64,000 bases of DNA, from assembly GCA_002503825.1 (NCBI GenBank), contig DASP01000016.1, positions 68,303 through 132,302 on the forward strand, in the 5' to 3' direction. A model generated the notes under the pieces. It saw nothing but the letters and a program-made list of their open reading frames with translations, was not told where the DNA came from and did no database searches. Source of the stretch: Methanoregulaceae archaeon UBA467 (GTDB lineage: Archaea; Halobacteriota; Methanomicrobia; Methanomicrobiales; Methanospirillaceae). The translations under genes and the position numbers were made by a program. Numbering within the stretch: position 1 is the stretch's first letter; each line of letters opens with the position of its first letter. This document shows, piece after piece, positions 41,410-50,203 of this stretch.

Positions 41410-42591
41410 ATGAAAAAAAATGAAATTGTTATGAAAATGAGTATGCTTGTTGTCCTGGCAGGACTTGTCCTTGCCATGCTCGTGATATCGGGCTGCACCA
41501 GCAGTCCTGAAGAAGTACATGCGGCTCCGGCCGCATCGGACGCATCCGTGAAGGAACTGACTCTCATTGACGGGTTCGGAAGAACGGTGACCGTCGCTTC
41601 ACCCCCGGAGTCTGTCGTCTGTTCCGGTTCAGGGTGCCTGCGCTATCTTGTATATATGCACGACCAGGACCTGGCCACAGGTGTCGACAGTATCGAGAAA
41701 AAGGACCAGGTAATGGAAGGACGCCCGTATGCTCTTGTGTACGGAGACCAGTTCAAAAAACTCCCCCTGATTGGTGAATTCCGCGGAAAAGACGACCCTG
41801 AAAAGATTGTTGCAATCGGTCCGCAGCTTGTCTTCAAGTCCGGTTCAACAGGGACGGCATATGCAACCAGCAGCGATGACGCCGATAAACTCCAGACAAA
41901 GACAGGTATTCCTGTCGTGGCATTCCCGTACGGGTCTCTCCGGGACGATACCGAGAAGGCAGAGATGTATGAAGGACTTCGTGTCATGGGCAAGGTCCTT
42001 GGAAAAGAGGACCGTGCTGAGGAGGTCATCGCATACATTGACGCAACAATGGCCGACCTCGAACGCCGGACTGCAAATATTTCAGAATCCGATAGAAAGA
42101 CGGTCTACATCGGCGGGGTCAGCTCTGCAGGTGCACACGGTATCATCTCGACAGAACCGGCATACCCGCCGTTCCTCTGGGTACACGGTGAGAACGTCGC
42201 AGGCGGAATGGGTGTCGCACATGCTGACATCTCAAAAGAGGCACTCGTGGACTGGGACCCTGACTACATCTTCATCGATGCCGGGACGATCCAGATGGAT
42301 GGCGACGGCGCTATCGGCGAGCTGAAATCAGACCCTGCGCTCACCGGCCTCACTGCGGTCAGGGAGGGCAGGGTGTACGCCGTATTCCCGTACAATTTCT
42401 ATAATACAAACTATGAATCTGTCCTCGCTGACGCCTACTTTGTCGGAAAGACACTCTATCCGGACCGGTTCGCAGACATCGATCCCGGACAGAAAGCAGA
42501 CGAGATCTTTACGTTCTTTGTCGGAAAGCCGGTCTTCTCTGATCTCAACGGACAGTACCGTGGCCTCGCATTCAACCGGATCCCGCTCTGA
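41410..42591 (+). CDS. Substrate-binding lipoprotein of an iron-siderophore/corrinoid-type ABC importer
   Basis: 393 aa. An N-terminal lipobox LAMLVISGC (Cys about residue 29) follows a basic start and hydrophobic run, so it is membrane-anchored outside the cell. It has a periplasmic-binding (BtuF/FepB) fold: TLIDGFGRTVTVASPPESVVC near the start, LVFKSGSTGTA, and TVYIGGVSSAGAHGI. It delivers a chelated metal or corrinoid to the permease. The operon continues with the permease and ATPase. Confidence 0.9.
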   Translation: MKKNEIVMKMSMLVVLAGLVLAMLVISGCTSSPEEVHAAPAASDASVKELTLIDGFGRTVTVASPPESVVCSGSGCLRYLVYMHDQDLATGVDSIEKKDQVMEGRPYALVYGDQFKKLPLIGEFRGKDDPEKIVAIGPQLVFKSGSTGTAYATSSDDADKLQTKTGIPVVAFPYGSLRDDTEKAEMYEGLRVMGKVLGKEDRAEEVIAYIDATMADLERRTANISESDRKTVYIGGVSSAGAHGIISTEPAYPPFLWVHGENVAGGMGVAHADISKEALVDWDPDYIFIDAGTIQMDGDGAIGELKSDPALTGLTAVREGRVYAVFPYNFYNTNYESVLADAYFVGKTLYPDRFADIDPGQKADEIFTFFVGKPVFSDLNGQYRGLAFNRIPL

Positions 42592-42642
42592 TGGCACCTG
42601 TGTCGCTGATGTATCTACCAGGCAGTCCGGAGGAATGGAAGG

Positions 42643-43713
42643 GTGCACTTTACTGACGGGATGGTCCCGGGGGACTACCTTGCGTATATCAGGCGAAAAT
42701 CGCTCTGGATAGTCGCGGGTGTCCTCCTCGTGATCCTCCTGTTCCTCGTCTCTATTTCTGTCGGGGCGGTTGCGATACCGCTCGCGGAGGTTATACAGAC
42801 CCTGTCCGGCCAGAATATCTCCCACAAGTGGGACACGATTATCTGGAATATCAGGCTCCCGCAGGCGCTGACCGCCATCGTCGCCGGCGCAGGTCTTGCT
42901 GCAGCCGGTGTCGCCATGCAGTCGATCCTGCGAAACCCTCTCGGCTCCCCGTTTACCCTCGGGATCTCGAACGCGGGTGCATTCGGTGCGGCATTCTCGG
43001 TCATCATCCTCGGGACAGGACAGATGCATTCGACGGTCGCAGACGCGGTCACCATCAATAATCCGTATATAACGACGGCCCTTGCGTTCATTTTCTGCCT
43101 CCTTGCCACCGTTGTAATCCTTTTTATTTCTCGGATCAGGGGGGCCTCTCCCGAGGTGATGGTGCTGACCGGTGTTGCACTCTCCTCGCTTTTCACGGCA
43201 GGGACCATGTTCCTCCAGTATTTCGCATCCGATGCACAGCTCGCTGCCGTGGTATTCTGGACGTTTGGCGATGTATCGCGGGCAAACTGGAATGAACTCG
43301 CACTGATGACCGTGATCGTTGTCGCCGCAGCAATATTTTTTATCTGGAACCGCTGGAACTACAACGCAATCGATGCCGGGGATGAGACTGCAAAAGGGCT
43401 CGGGGTAAATGTCGAACGTGTCAGGATGACGGGGATGGTCATAGGGGCGCTTGTGACTGCCGTGATCGTCGCCTTTCTCGGGGTCATCGGTTTTGTCGGG
43501 CTTGTATGCCCGCACATGGCCCGCCGGGTGATAGGGGATGACCAGCGGTACCTTATCCCGGCATCCTGCGTAGGCGGCAGCATCCTGCTCCTTGCATCCG
43601 ATACCGCCGCCCGGCTCATCGTGGCACCCTACGTGCTCCCGGTTGCCGTGCTGACCGCGTTTATGGGTGCTCCGGTCTTTATTTACCTGATTATACGGGG
43701 GTACCGGCGGTGA
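42643..43713 (+). CDS. FecCD/BtuC-type ABC permease
   Basis: 356 aa from GTG 42643 (ATG 42661 is possible). About 9-10 membrane helices; conserved LGSPFTLGISNAGAFGAAFSV (about residues 100-120), LTGVALSSLFTAGTMFLQY near 180, and the coupling-helix region FVGLVCPHMARRVIGDDQRYLIP (about 285-308) that contacts the ATPase. This is the permease class of iron-siderophore, haem and corrinoid importers. It overlaps the ATPase start. Confidence 0.92.
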   Translation: MHFTDGMVPGDYLAYIRRKSLWIVAGVLLVILLFLVSISVGAVAIPLAEVIQTLSGQNISHKWDTIIWNIRLPQALTAIVAGAGLAAAGVAMQSILRNPLGSPFTLGISNAGAFGAAFSVIILGTGQMHSTVADAVTINNPYITTALAFIFCLLATVVILFISRIRGASPEVMVLTGVALSSLFTAGTMFLQYFASDAQLAAVVFWTFGDVSRANWNELALMTVIVVAAAIFFIWNRWNYNAIDAGDETAKGLGVNVERVRMTGMVIGALVTAVIVAFLGVIGFVGLVCPHMARRVIGDDQRYLIPASCVGGSILLLASDTAARLIVAPYVLPVAVLTAFMGAPVFIYLIIRGYRR

Positions 43714-44558
43714 ACCTCTCTGTCGGGGAGCTCCGGTTCCTCTACAACAACCGGGAGGTGCTTCATGAGGTCTCGTGCACAATCGAGCCCGGCCAGATCG
43801 TTTCCGTCCTCGGCCCGAACGGTGTCGGCAAGACTACCCTTTTAAAGTGCCTGAACAGGATTTTAAAGCCGGAGAGCGGTACGATTTACCTTGGGGAGGA
43901 GAACCTGCTCGGACTCCGCACGATGGAGATCGCACGCCGTATCGGGTATGTCCCGCAGCGGGTGGAGACCGGCAGGCTCACCGCATTCGATGCGGTCCTC
44001 CTCGGGAGACGTCCGCATATCGGGTGGGACATCACTGCAAAGGACTTAAAAATAGTCGATGCAGCCTTTCACCGGCTTTCGATGGAACACCTCCGCCTCT
44101 GCTACATCGACGAGATGAGCGGCGGCGAACTGCAGAAGATTGCCATTGCCCGGGCACTTGTCCAGGAGCCGAAGATACTCCTTCTCGACGAGCCGACGAG
44201 CAACCTCGACCTGAAGAACCAGGTCGAGATCCTTGCCGTGATTGCCGGGATTGTAAGGCAGCACGATATTGCCGCGGTCATGACCATGCATGATCTCAAC
44301 CAGGCACTACGCTTTTCCGACAGGTTCATCTTTTTAAAAGGCGGGACGGTCCACCTTTTCGGCACCGGAGACGATGTGACGCCTGGCATAATCGAGGAAG
44401 TATACGGGATCCCTGTCATCATCGGGGATCTCGGGGGAGTGCGGTGTATTGTACCGGACCACTGCTGCATTGATCGCAGCACCATCCCGGCGTGTGAAAG
44501 GACGCCGTACGATAAAAGGAGATTTATCGGACCGGTCGCTCCTGTCAGGCCGGATTAA
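43710..44558 (+). CDS. ABC importer ATPase (FecE/BtuD-type)
   Basis: 282 aa from GTG 43710. Walker A GPNGVGKTTLL (about 35-45), Q-loop VPQRVE, signature EMSGGELQKIAIARALVQEPKILLLDEPTSNLDLKNQ (about 136-170, ABC motif then Walker B) and H-loop MTMHDLNQALRF. The last ~40 residues are extra (EVYGIPVIIGDLGGVRCIVP and onward) and may be a regulatory tail. It energises import with the upstream permease and lipoprotein. Confidence 0.93.
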   Translation: MNLSVGELRFLYNNREVLHEVSCTIEPGQIVSVLGPNGVGKTTLLKCLNRILKPESGTIYLGEENLLGLRTMEIARRIGYVPQRVETGRLTAFDAVLLGRRPHIGWDITAKDLKIVDAAFHRLSMEHLRLCYIDEMSGGELQKIAIARALVQEPKILLLDEPTSNLDLKNQVEILAVIAGIVRQHDIAAVMTMHDLNQALRFSDRFIFLKGGTVHLFGTGDDVTPGIIEEVYGIPVIIGDLGGVRCIVPDHCCIDRSTIPACERTPYDKRRFIGPVAPVRPD

Positions 44559-44610
44559 CCCTGATTTTTAAAAAACGAATGGTATTCCGGAGCCGGAATA
44601 TGGAAAGACC

Positions 44611-45225
44611 TTACCAGCCACGGGAATAGTGTTCTGAACAGGGGATACAGACGATTTTTCCGTCCCTTACGCGGGCACGCGATTCTGCTACCATCTCACC
44701 GCAGATGCCGCATTTGACCGACCCGAAGATCCTGGCCTTTTCTTCGGGTTTGAGGGTGACGTGAGTGATCGAGAATATCTTGTCTGCGGGCATTTCAAGG
44801 ATCTTCTTCACGACATCCCCGGAGCGTCTCCTGAACTCCTTTTCCTCGTCGGGTGTTGCAGTATTCTGCATGACTTTTGACCTCAGCAGGCCAATTGTAT
44901 CATCGATCCGGTCAAGAGTAAAATCAGGCCGTTCTGCGACCCGCACCGCGTCGCCGGTGGTCCTGTTCAGGAAGGTATAGACGTGTTTTCCATAATCGCG
45001 AAAGATAAGGTTTCCTTTCCCGATGGTGCACCCGGTCAGGACCTGGATGGCATCGATCCCGCATGCATCATTTTCAACGATCGCGAGGATCTCTTCGTCT
45101 TTGTCCCTGCCTGACCTGATCTCTTGTAATGCTGCCTCTGCAGCGCGGTATCCCAGTGCCAGCCCCGGGCAGGTATGCCCGTGAAATTCGACTGCTTCCT
45201 CAAATGTTTTTATTTCTGACGTCAT
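44611..45225 (-). CDS. FmdE-family metal-binding protein
   Basis: 204 aa. FmdE core: FHGHTCPGLALGYRAA (about residues 13-28), NDACGIDAIQVLTGCTIGKGNL (about 52-73) with the Cys/His metal site. A C-terminal zinc ribbon is KCGICGEMV...RDGKIVCIPCSEHY (about 176-200). FmdE was found with formylmethanofuran dehydrogenase and binds metals such as molybdenum, iron or zinc. It converges with the ABC importer, so a link to imported metal is possible but inferred. Confidence 0.9.
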   Translation of the reverse strand: MTSEIKTFEEAVEFHGHTCPGLALGYRAAEAALQEIRSGRDKDEEILAIVENDACGIDAIQVLTGCTIGKGNLIFRDYGKHVYTFLNRTTGDAVRVAERPDFTLDRIDDTIGLLRSKVMQNTATPDEEKEFRRRSGDVVKKILEMPADKIFSITHVTLKPEEKARIFGSVKCGICGEMVAESRARVRDGKIVCIPCSEHYSRGW

Positions 45226-45572
45226 CGTACTCTCACTTCATTTTTTATTTTGTTTATTCTTTAATAATTTCATTGAAACTTTTCATACCGGCGTGACAGA
45301 CCATGAGGTATTTTCCGGGATAGTGAATGATACTGCCGGACGCGCCTTCACCGGAACCGGAATGTCGTGTCAAATCATCATGCTGATACTTTCAGTGCTG
45401 ATACCTGCCCGGCTGAAAGTATACATTCCGGTAATTTCTTATTTCACAGGTAAGAATACCGGAAAATCAGGGAAAACAAAAAAAACGGGTATTGATTCTC
45501 CGCTTCCACGAATGAAAACGGAGTGAGTCCATAGTTACAGAGAGGAGACCGGGGCTATGGATTACTTTGTCG
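45226..45572. other. Intergenic region between FmdE and glnK
   Basis: 347 bp. A weak plus-strand frame (45293-45526) has no recognisable features and is not called. The right part (45478-45486) has an A-run. Nothing else is seen. Confidence 0.45.
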
Positions 45573-45911
45573 TTATACTACTTTTTCACCCCGCTCCCGT
45601 GTCCGCACCCGGATTACGTCTTCAACCGGGGTGATGAAGATCTTTCCGTCACCGATGTTTCCCGTGTTTGCCACGGTGCAGATGATATCTATCAGCGCCT
45701 CCACTTTTTCATCAAGGACAACAATCTCGATCTTTGCCTTCGGGAGGAGGTCGACGATATACTCGGCTCCACGCCACTGCTGCGTGATACCTTTCTGCTG
45801 GCCCCGTCCCTTTACTTCTGTAACCGTCATCGATCCGACTCCGGCTGCATCAAGGGCTTCTTTTAACGCTTCAATCTTCTGGGACCTGATTATCGCTTCA
45901 ATCTTCTTCAT
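45573..45911 (-). CDS. glnK: PII nitrogen regulatory protein GlnK
   Basis: 112 aa from ATG 45911. It starts MKKIEAIIRSQKIEALKEAL, and the T-loop region GITQQWRGAEYIVDLLPK keeps the tyrosine that is uridylylated in bacteria (about Tyr51). The C-terminal signature is TGNIGDGKIFITPVEDVIRV. It senses 2-oxoglutarate and ADP/ATP and blocks the Amt channel when nitrogen is ample. The start lies 6 bases inside the end of amt, i.e. glnK is the second gene of the operon. Confidence 0.95.
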   Translation of the reverse strand: MKKIEAIIRSQKIEALKEALDAAGVGSMTVTEVKGRGQQKGITQQWRGAEYIVDLLPKAKIEIVVLDEKVEALIDIICTVANTGNIGDGKIFITPVEDVIRVRTRERGEKVV

Positions 45912-45916
45912 CTCAA

Positions 45917-47278
45917 TCACCTATTTACTGCAGGCTCTGACACGATGAAATCCGGATAGGCTTCCATCCCATGCTCACCGATATCAAGCCCTTCAATCTG
46001 TTCACGGTCAGAGACACGGAGTCCGACGGTTTTCTTCAGCGTGAAGAAGAGAATCGCACCCATACTGAATGCCCAGACCGCTACGACCACTGCAGATATA
46101 ATCTGGGCGACCATGAAGTCAACGTTTCCATAAAGGAGTCCTGTGACTCCGCCGTACGTCCCGTCAGCCAGGAGGCCGAGTGCAAGGATACCCCACAGAC
46201 CATTTACCGCGTGAACTGATATGGCACCGACAGGGTCATCGATCTTTAGTTTCCAGTCGATGAACCAGACGCTGAGGACAACCAGGACACCGGCAATTAT
46301 TCCAATCAGGACGGACTGCCAGGGACTGACCCAGGCACAGCCTGCGGTTATCGCCACCAGCCCGGCAATAATACCGTTACCAGCCATTGGTACGTCGGGC
46401 TTGCCGAATTTCCACCAGGTGACAAGCATCGCCACTATTCCACCGGCAGCTGCTGCGAGCACGGTGTTTGCAGCGATGATGGAGATGCGCAGTTCCGTTG
46501 CCGCGAGCGTGCTCCCCGGGTTGAACCCGAACCAGCCAAACCAGAGGATGAACACACCAAGCACGGCAAGGGTTATGCTATGACCCGGGATACCGACCGG
46601 GGTCCCGTCCTTCCTGTACTTGCCAAGGCGGGGTCCGACGATCCATGCCCCTGCAAGGGCGATAAAGCCGCCAAGGGCATGAACGACTCCTGAACCTGCA
46701 AAGTCCAGCGCTCCGAGTTCTGCCAGCCATCCGCCGCCCCACATCCAGTGCCCGTAGAGCGGGTAGATGAACGCGGTGATAACAACGCTTGCAATCAGGT
46801 ACGTGCTGAACTTCGTACGCTCGGCCATCGCACCGGAGACAATTGTCGCCGCCGTGGCACAGAAGACCATCTGCCAGAACCACAGCTGTATGGTCGTTAC
46901 ATCATAGGCATTTCCTACAAGGAAAAACCCGTCCAGTCCTATGATCAGCCCGGTTATGCCGGTTGCGGTACCCATCATGAAGGCAAACCCGGTTACCCAG
47001 TACCCAAGCGCTCCGACGCAGAAATCCATCATGTTCTTCATCATGATGTTTGCCGCATTCTTTGCCCGGGTAAGGCCCGCCTCCAGGAGCGCAAACCCGG
47101 CCTGCATGCTCATCACGAGGAACCCGCACATGAGGACCCAGGCAAAGTTTACCGCCGTAAAGGGATCTTCTTCAAACGTTGCCGCACCGGAAGGATCCCC
47201 ACCGCAGGCAGGGGAGATCACCAGTGTCAGGAGACAGATCATTAATATGATCAGTGACATTCCGTGTTTTGTTATCAT
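45917..47278 (-). CDS. amt: Ammonium transporter Amt
   Basis: 453 aa. The signal-like first helix (MSLIILMICLLTLVISPACG) is followed by 11 membrane helices of the Amt fold. Landmarks: VLMCGFLVMSMQAGFALLEAG (about 50-70), AMAERTKF near 150, GGFIALAGAWIVGPRLG near 204, the twin-His region with GVVHALGGF and ISVHAVNGLWGILALG, and C-terminal LDIGEHGMEAYPDFI, the tail that binds GlnK. Cysteine in the signal (SPAC) hints at possible lipid modification or cleavage. Operator and TATA box lie just upstream. Confidence 0.95.
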   Translation of the reverse strand: MITKHGMSLIILMICLLTLVISPACGGDPSGAATFEEDPFTAVNFAWVLMCGFLVMSMQAGFALLEAGLTRAKNAANIMMKNMMDFCVGALGYWVTGFAFMMGTATGITGLIIGLDGFFLVGNAYDVTTIQLWFWQMVFCATAATIVSGAMAERTKFSTYLIASVVITAFIYPLYGHWMWGGGWLAELGALDFAGSGVVHALGGFIALAGAWIVGPRLGKYRKDGTPVGIPGHSITLAVLGVFILWFGWFGFNPGSTLAATELRISIIAANTVLAAAAGGIVAMLVTWWKFGKPDVPMAGNGIIAGLVAITAGCAWVSPWQSVLIGIIAGVLVVLSVWFIDWKLKIDDPVGAISVHAVNGLWGILALGLLADGTYGGVTGLLYGNVDFMVAQIISAVVVAVWAFSMGAILFFTLKKTVGLRVSDREQIEGLDIGEHGMEAYPDFIVSEPAVNR

Positions 47279-47763
47279 CAGGCATACTCCCTCCTGGGAG
47301 ATAGAAGGAAGTTACTTTCCATGTATTATAAATATATCTATTATGCAGAGACTGTTACTGCGCCATTATTTCGTAAAATTGTGCTTTGAATTAAGAATGG
47401 ACTGATAATTTAAGAATTTATGGTATCCAGTCAATATACGGTCCACCATAACGGACTGATACGTGCGGGTCACAGGGATCTCCGAAGACAACCACGCCTT
47501 TGAAAGATACATCCCACATTCTCTGGTGCTGCCCTGCAGGGACCGGCAAAAAGAGCGCAGGAAATACATGCCATGGCAACCTGGTAAAAATTAAGGCGAT
47601 AAAACATTAATTTTACAAAATTAACCTGTTTATGAAGTTATTATGGTGTATTCTTCCGGAACGTGTGCAGTCCCGGTGCCGCAGTGACCGGCCAGGTCCA
47701 TAATACCCTCTCCCGCTTCGATAACATTTAGATAGTGATCCTCCATAGTGTCTGTTACCAGAG
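47279..47763. other. Divergent intergenic region amt / PAS protein
   Basis: 485 bp without a credible gene. It contains the amt promoter (TATA box on the minus strand at about 47324-47335, GATATATTTATAATA) and the NrpR-type operator at 47307-47320. The rest (47400-47760) shows no clear motif besides short AT tracts. Confidence 0.5.
47307..47320. promoter_or_regulatory. NrpR-type nitrogen operator in front of amt-glnK
   Basis: GGAA-GTTACT-TTCC matches exactly the GGAA-N6-TTCC operator described for NrpR in methanogens. It lies about 13 bases downstream of the TATA box and 29 bases upstream of the amt ATG, where bound repressor would block initiation. NrpR releases in response to 2-oxoglutarate, so amt-glnK would be induced by nitrogen starvation. 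Confidence 0.75.
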
Positions 47764-49251
47764 GTGCCTCCAGTGAAACAGCCAGAAACAGAAGACCAGG
47801 GCGATCCCGGCCCGGGAAAAACCGGGCAGGAAAAGTCCCCGCTTTCCAGGCCCGGGAGCGGGGGTGACCTTGCAGCAGTCTGCAGGTTCCAGGACAGCAT
47901 CATTGACAATGCACATATTCTTATTGCAGTCCTTGACAGGTCCGGAGAGATAGAGATATGGAACAGGGCCGCCGAAGAGATCACCGGGTACCCTTCCGGT
48001 TCAGTGGTGGGAAAAAAACAGGTCTGGAAAGACCTGTACCCGGACCCTGAGTACCGGAAAGAAATAACCACACGTATCCGGGACATTCTCAAAAAAAAGA
48101 ATTATTTCGAAAACCTCGAGACAACTATCAGGACACGGAACGGCGACCTTCGCACGATTTCATGGAATACCCGCGAGGTGTCCTATGACGACGGGTTAAA
48201 GGCGATTGCGGTTGGACGGGATATCACCGGGTTGAAAGTTGCAGAAGAACGTGTACGGGCCCTGAACAAATTCCAGGAGAGTATTATTGACAATGCACAC
48301 ATCCTCATCGCCGTCCTTGACCGGACCGGGACGATCTATATCTGGAACCGTGCTGCCGAAGAGATCACCGGATACCCTTCCGGTTCAGTGGTGGGAAAAA
48401 AACAGGTCTGGAAGGACCTGTACCCTGACCGTGACTACCGGCACTTCGTAACAGGCAGGATCGAGGACATTTTAAAGAAAAAGCAGCATTTCGAAAACCT
48501 CGAGACAACTATCAGGACAAAGAGCGGAGAGAGACGCATTATCTCCTGGAATACCAGGGAAATCCTCATGGATGGGGAAACGCGTGCCATTGCGGTCGGC
48601 TGGGACATCACCGAAGAGAAGGAGGCCATGGAGATGAAGGCCAGGATGGCATCGATTGTCGAATCATCAGACGATGCCATCATCTCTATCGCCCCCGACT
48701 CATCGATCGTCACATGGAACCGGGGCGCTTCACGTATCTACGGGTATCCTGCAGAAGAGGCCGTGGGAAAACCGGTTACCATTCTTGAACCAGGAAGCGA
48801 CGCTACGACACTCCTTTCCCTGCTCGACTCAGTGCGAACCGGGATGCAGGCGAAACGGGCTGAAATGAGGCACATGACAAAGTCAGGCAGGGAAGTCGAA
48901 CTTTCTTTGAGCATCTCTCCGGTCATTGGCGAACCGGGGGCGGTTAAAGAGGTCTCACTCATCGCGAGGAACCTTTCCGAACAGCGGAATGCCGAACGCT
49001 CGCTCACTGCATTTGTCACCGAGGCTGCGCTGAGGCTTAAAAATCCCGTCGAGATCATCAGGGACAACCTGGAAGATATCTGCGAGCTATGGAGAGAGGA
49101 TAAGATTAATCCCGCCGACGTCATCGATCTCCTCGAGATACAGGCCAGGAATGCAAACCAGATCGTCGATAACCTCAGGGAACTGAACACGGCAATCGTG
49201 GAAAGTACGGACGCCATCCCGGAGTCGTATAAAAAGTTCCTCTCGCGGTGA
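47764..49251 (+). CDS. Triple-PAS protein with a helical, kinase-less C-terminus
   Basis: 495 aa from GTG 47764 (GTG 47773 also possible). Three PAS domains: about 40-160, 165-290, 295-410. PAS1 and PAS2 are a recent duplication: AEEITGYPSGSVVGKKQVWK occurs in both, and the DNA repeats at 384-base offset with very few changes. The C-terminal ~85 residues (LKNPVEIIRDNLEDI, IDLLEIQARNANQIVDNLREL) look like a dimerisation helix pair without a visible HATPase domain. It is a signal sensor partnered by the next gene. Confidence 0.87.
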   Translation: MPPVKQPETEDQGDPGPGKTGQEKSPLSRPGSGGDLAAVCRFQDSIIDNAHILIAVLDRSGEIEIWNRAAEEITGYPSGSVVGKKQVWKDLYPDPEYRKEITTRIRDILKKKNYFENLETTIRTRNGDLRTISWNTREVSYDDGLKAIAVGRDITGLKVAEERVRALNKFQESIIDNAHILIAVLDRTGTIYIWNRAAEEITGYPSGSVVGKKQVWKDLYPDRDYRHFVTGRIEDILKKKQHFENLETTIRTKSGERRIISWNTREILMDGETRAIAVGWDITEEKEAMEMKARMASIVESSDDAIISIAPDSSIVTWNRGASRIYGYPAEEAVGKPVTILEPGSDATTLLSLLDSVRTGMQAKRAEMRHMTKSGREVELSLSISPVIGEPGAVKEVSLIARNLSEQRNAERSLTAFVTEAALRLKNPVEIIRDNLEDICELWREDKINPADVIDLLEIQARNANQIVDNLRELNTAIVESTDAIPESYKKFLSR

Positions 49252-49255
49252 AATA

Positions 49256-49807
49256 ATGCCTGTTCATATAAGCAGGGAAGACCTGGAGACCAAGAAGATA
49301 TTCCTGGTTCTCTCGTCGGCGGGAAAGATCAGGGAGCGAAACATCGAGATTATCAGGGAGATATCGGGCCAGGGCTTCAAGAGTGTCGTGATAACCACCA
49401 ATTACCCCTATAAAATCCTGAAAAAGCTGTACGATCAGAACGGGGTTGACCTCTCACAGGTATTTTTCATCGACGCCATTACCGGCAGCTCCACGGTACC
49501 CGAAAAGGACCCGATGGTGAGGTACGTCAACAGCCCGGCGAACCTGACCGATATGGGGATCGCGGTCACCGAGGTGCTGAAAGATATCTCGGGCCAGAAG
49601 GTGTGCATCCTTTTTGACTCGGTAAGCACCATGATGATCTACCTCTCTTCGGCAAATATCTCCAAGTTCATTCATTTCGTGACAAACAAACTCCGTCTCA
49701 TGGATATCTCCGGGATCTTCATGGCGGTGGAAAAGGGCCTCGACCCGCAGCTCCTCTCCCAGCTCACCACCTTTGTCGACGAGATCATGGACGTTTCCGC
49801 AGAGTGA
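49256..49807 (+). CDS. RecA/KaiC-fold-like signalling protein lacking a P-loop
   Basis: 183 aa. An alternating strand-helix pattern suggests a RecA/KaiC-like fold: KKIFLVLSSAGKIRERNIEII, KSVVITTNYPYKILKKLY, VFFIDAITGS, KVCILFDSVSTMMIYLS and ISGIFMAVEKG. No Walker A is seen. It follows the PAS gene by four bases and is probably its partner. Similar proteins occur next to PAS or histidine-kinase genes in methanogens and haloarchaea, but the role is unproven. Confidence 0.72.
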   Translation: MPVHISREDLETKKIFLVLSSAGKIRERNIEIIREISGQGFKSVVITTNYPYKILKKLYDQNGVDLSQVFFIDAITGSSTVPEKDPMVRYVNSPANLTDMGIAVTEVLKDISGQKVCILFDSVSTMMIYLSSANISKFIHFVTNKLRLMDISGIFMAVEKGLDPQLLSQLTTFVDEIMDVSAE

Positions 49808-50031
49808 ATGGTCCGGCGAAACGGTTCTGGCAGGTCAGGAATAAATTATCCTTTTTAGAAATTTGGATCTTCCGGCTGATCGCATGTACCCGGTATTTTG
49901 GCATGCGTTCACCCGGTACGGCCTTTCCTTTTTTTCGCAAGACGGCCCGATATTCACACGGCAGCCGGGAGAACGTGTCGAAAAGGGGGTTCCCGGGCCC
50001 GGATAAATGAAGGGAATGAAGGATGAATCCT

Positions 50032-50163
50032 TCACCTCTTCTTTCCTGTCGATGCGACGTGGTCGAGCACCCGGTCCCAGACGAGGACGAGGCCGGGGAT
50101 GATCACGTAGGCAAGGAGCCCTGCACCGACAAAAATACCGACGATAATGACCGACTGTTCCAT
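50032..50163 (-). CDS. Small single-pass membrane protein (43 aa)
   Basis: Read from the DNA: ATG at 50163 to the stop at 50032. MEQSVIIVGIFVGAGLLAYV is the opening hydrophobic stretch, followed by a charged tail (WDRVLDHVASTGKKR). There are about 27 membrane residues. It lies 40 bases behind the 167-aa gene on the same strand, so the two may form a unit. Unknown function. Confidence 0.6.
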   Translation of the reverse strand: MEQSVIIVGIFVGAGLLAYVIIPGLVLVWDRVLDHVASTGKKR

Positions 50164-50203
50164 GCATGCTCCGCATATGCTGATACACAGGTCGTAGCCG
50201 GCA

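Noticed and set aside
42328..43782. Long minus-strand open frame (484 aa) opposite the ABC permease
   Set aside because: It is the complement of the clearly recognised FecCD permease and ATPase start; the composition (very rich in D, R, H and E, no hydrophobic core) is that of an antisense shadow.
45293..45526. 77-codon plus-strand frame between FmdE-like and glnK genes
   Set aside because: Short, basic, no features, no conserved start.
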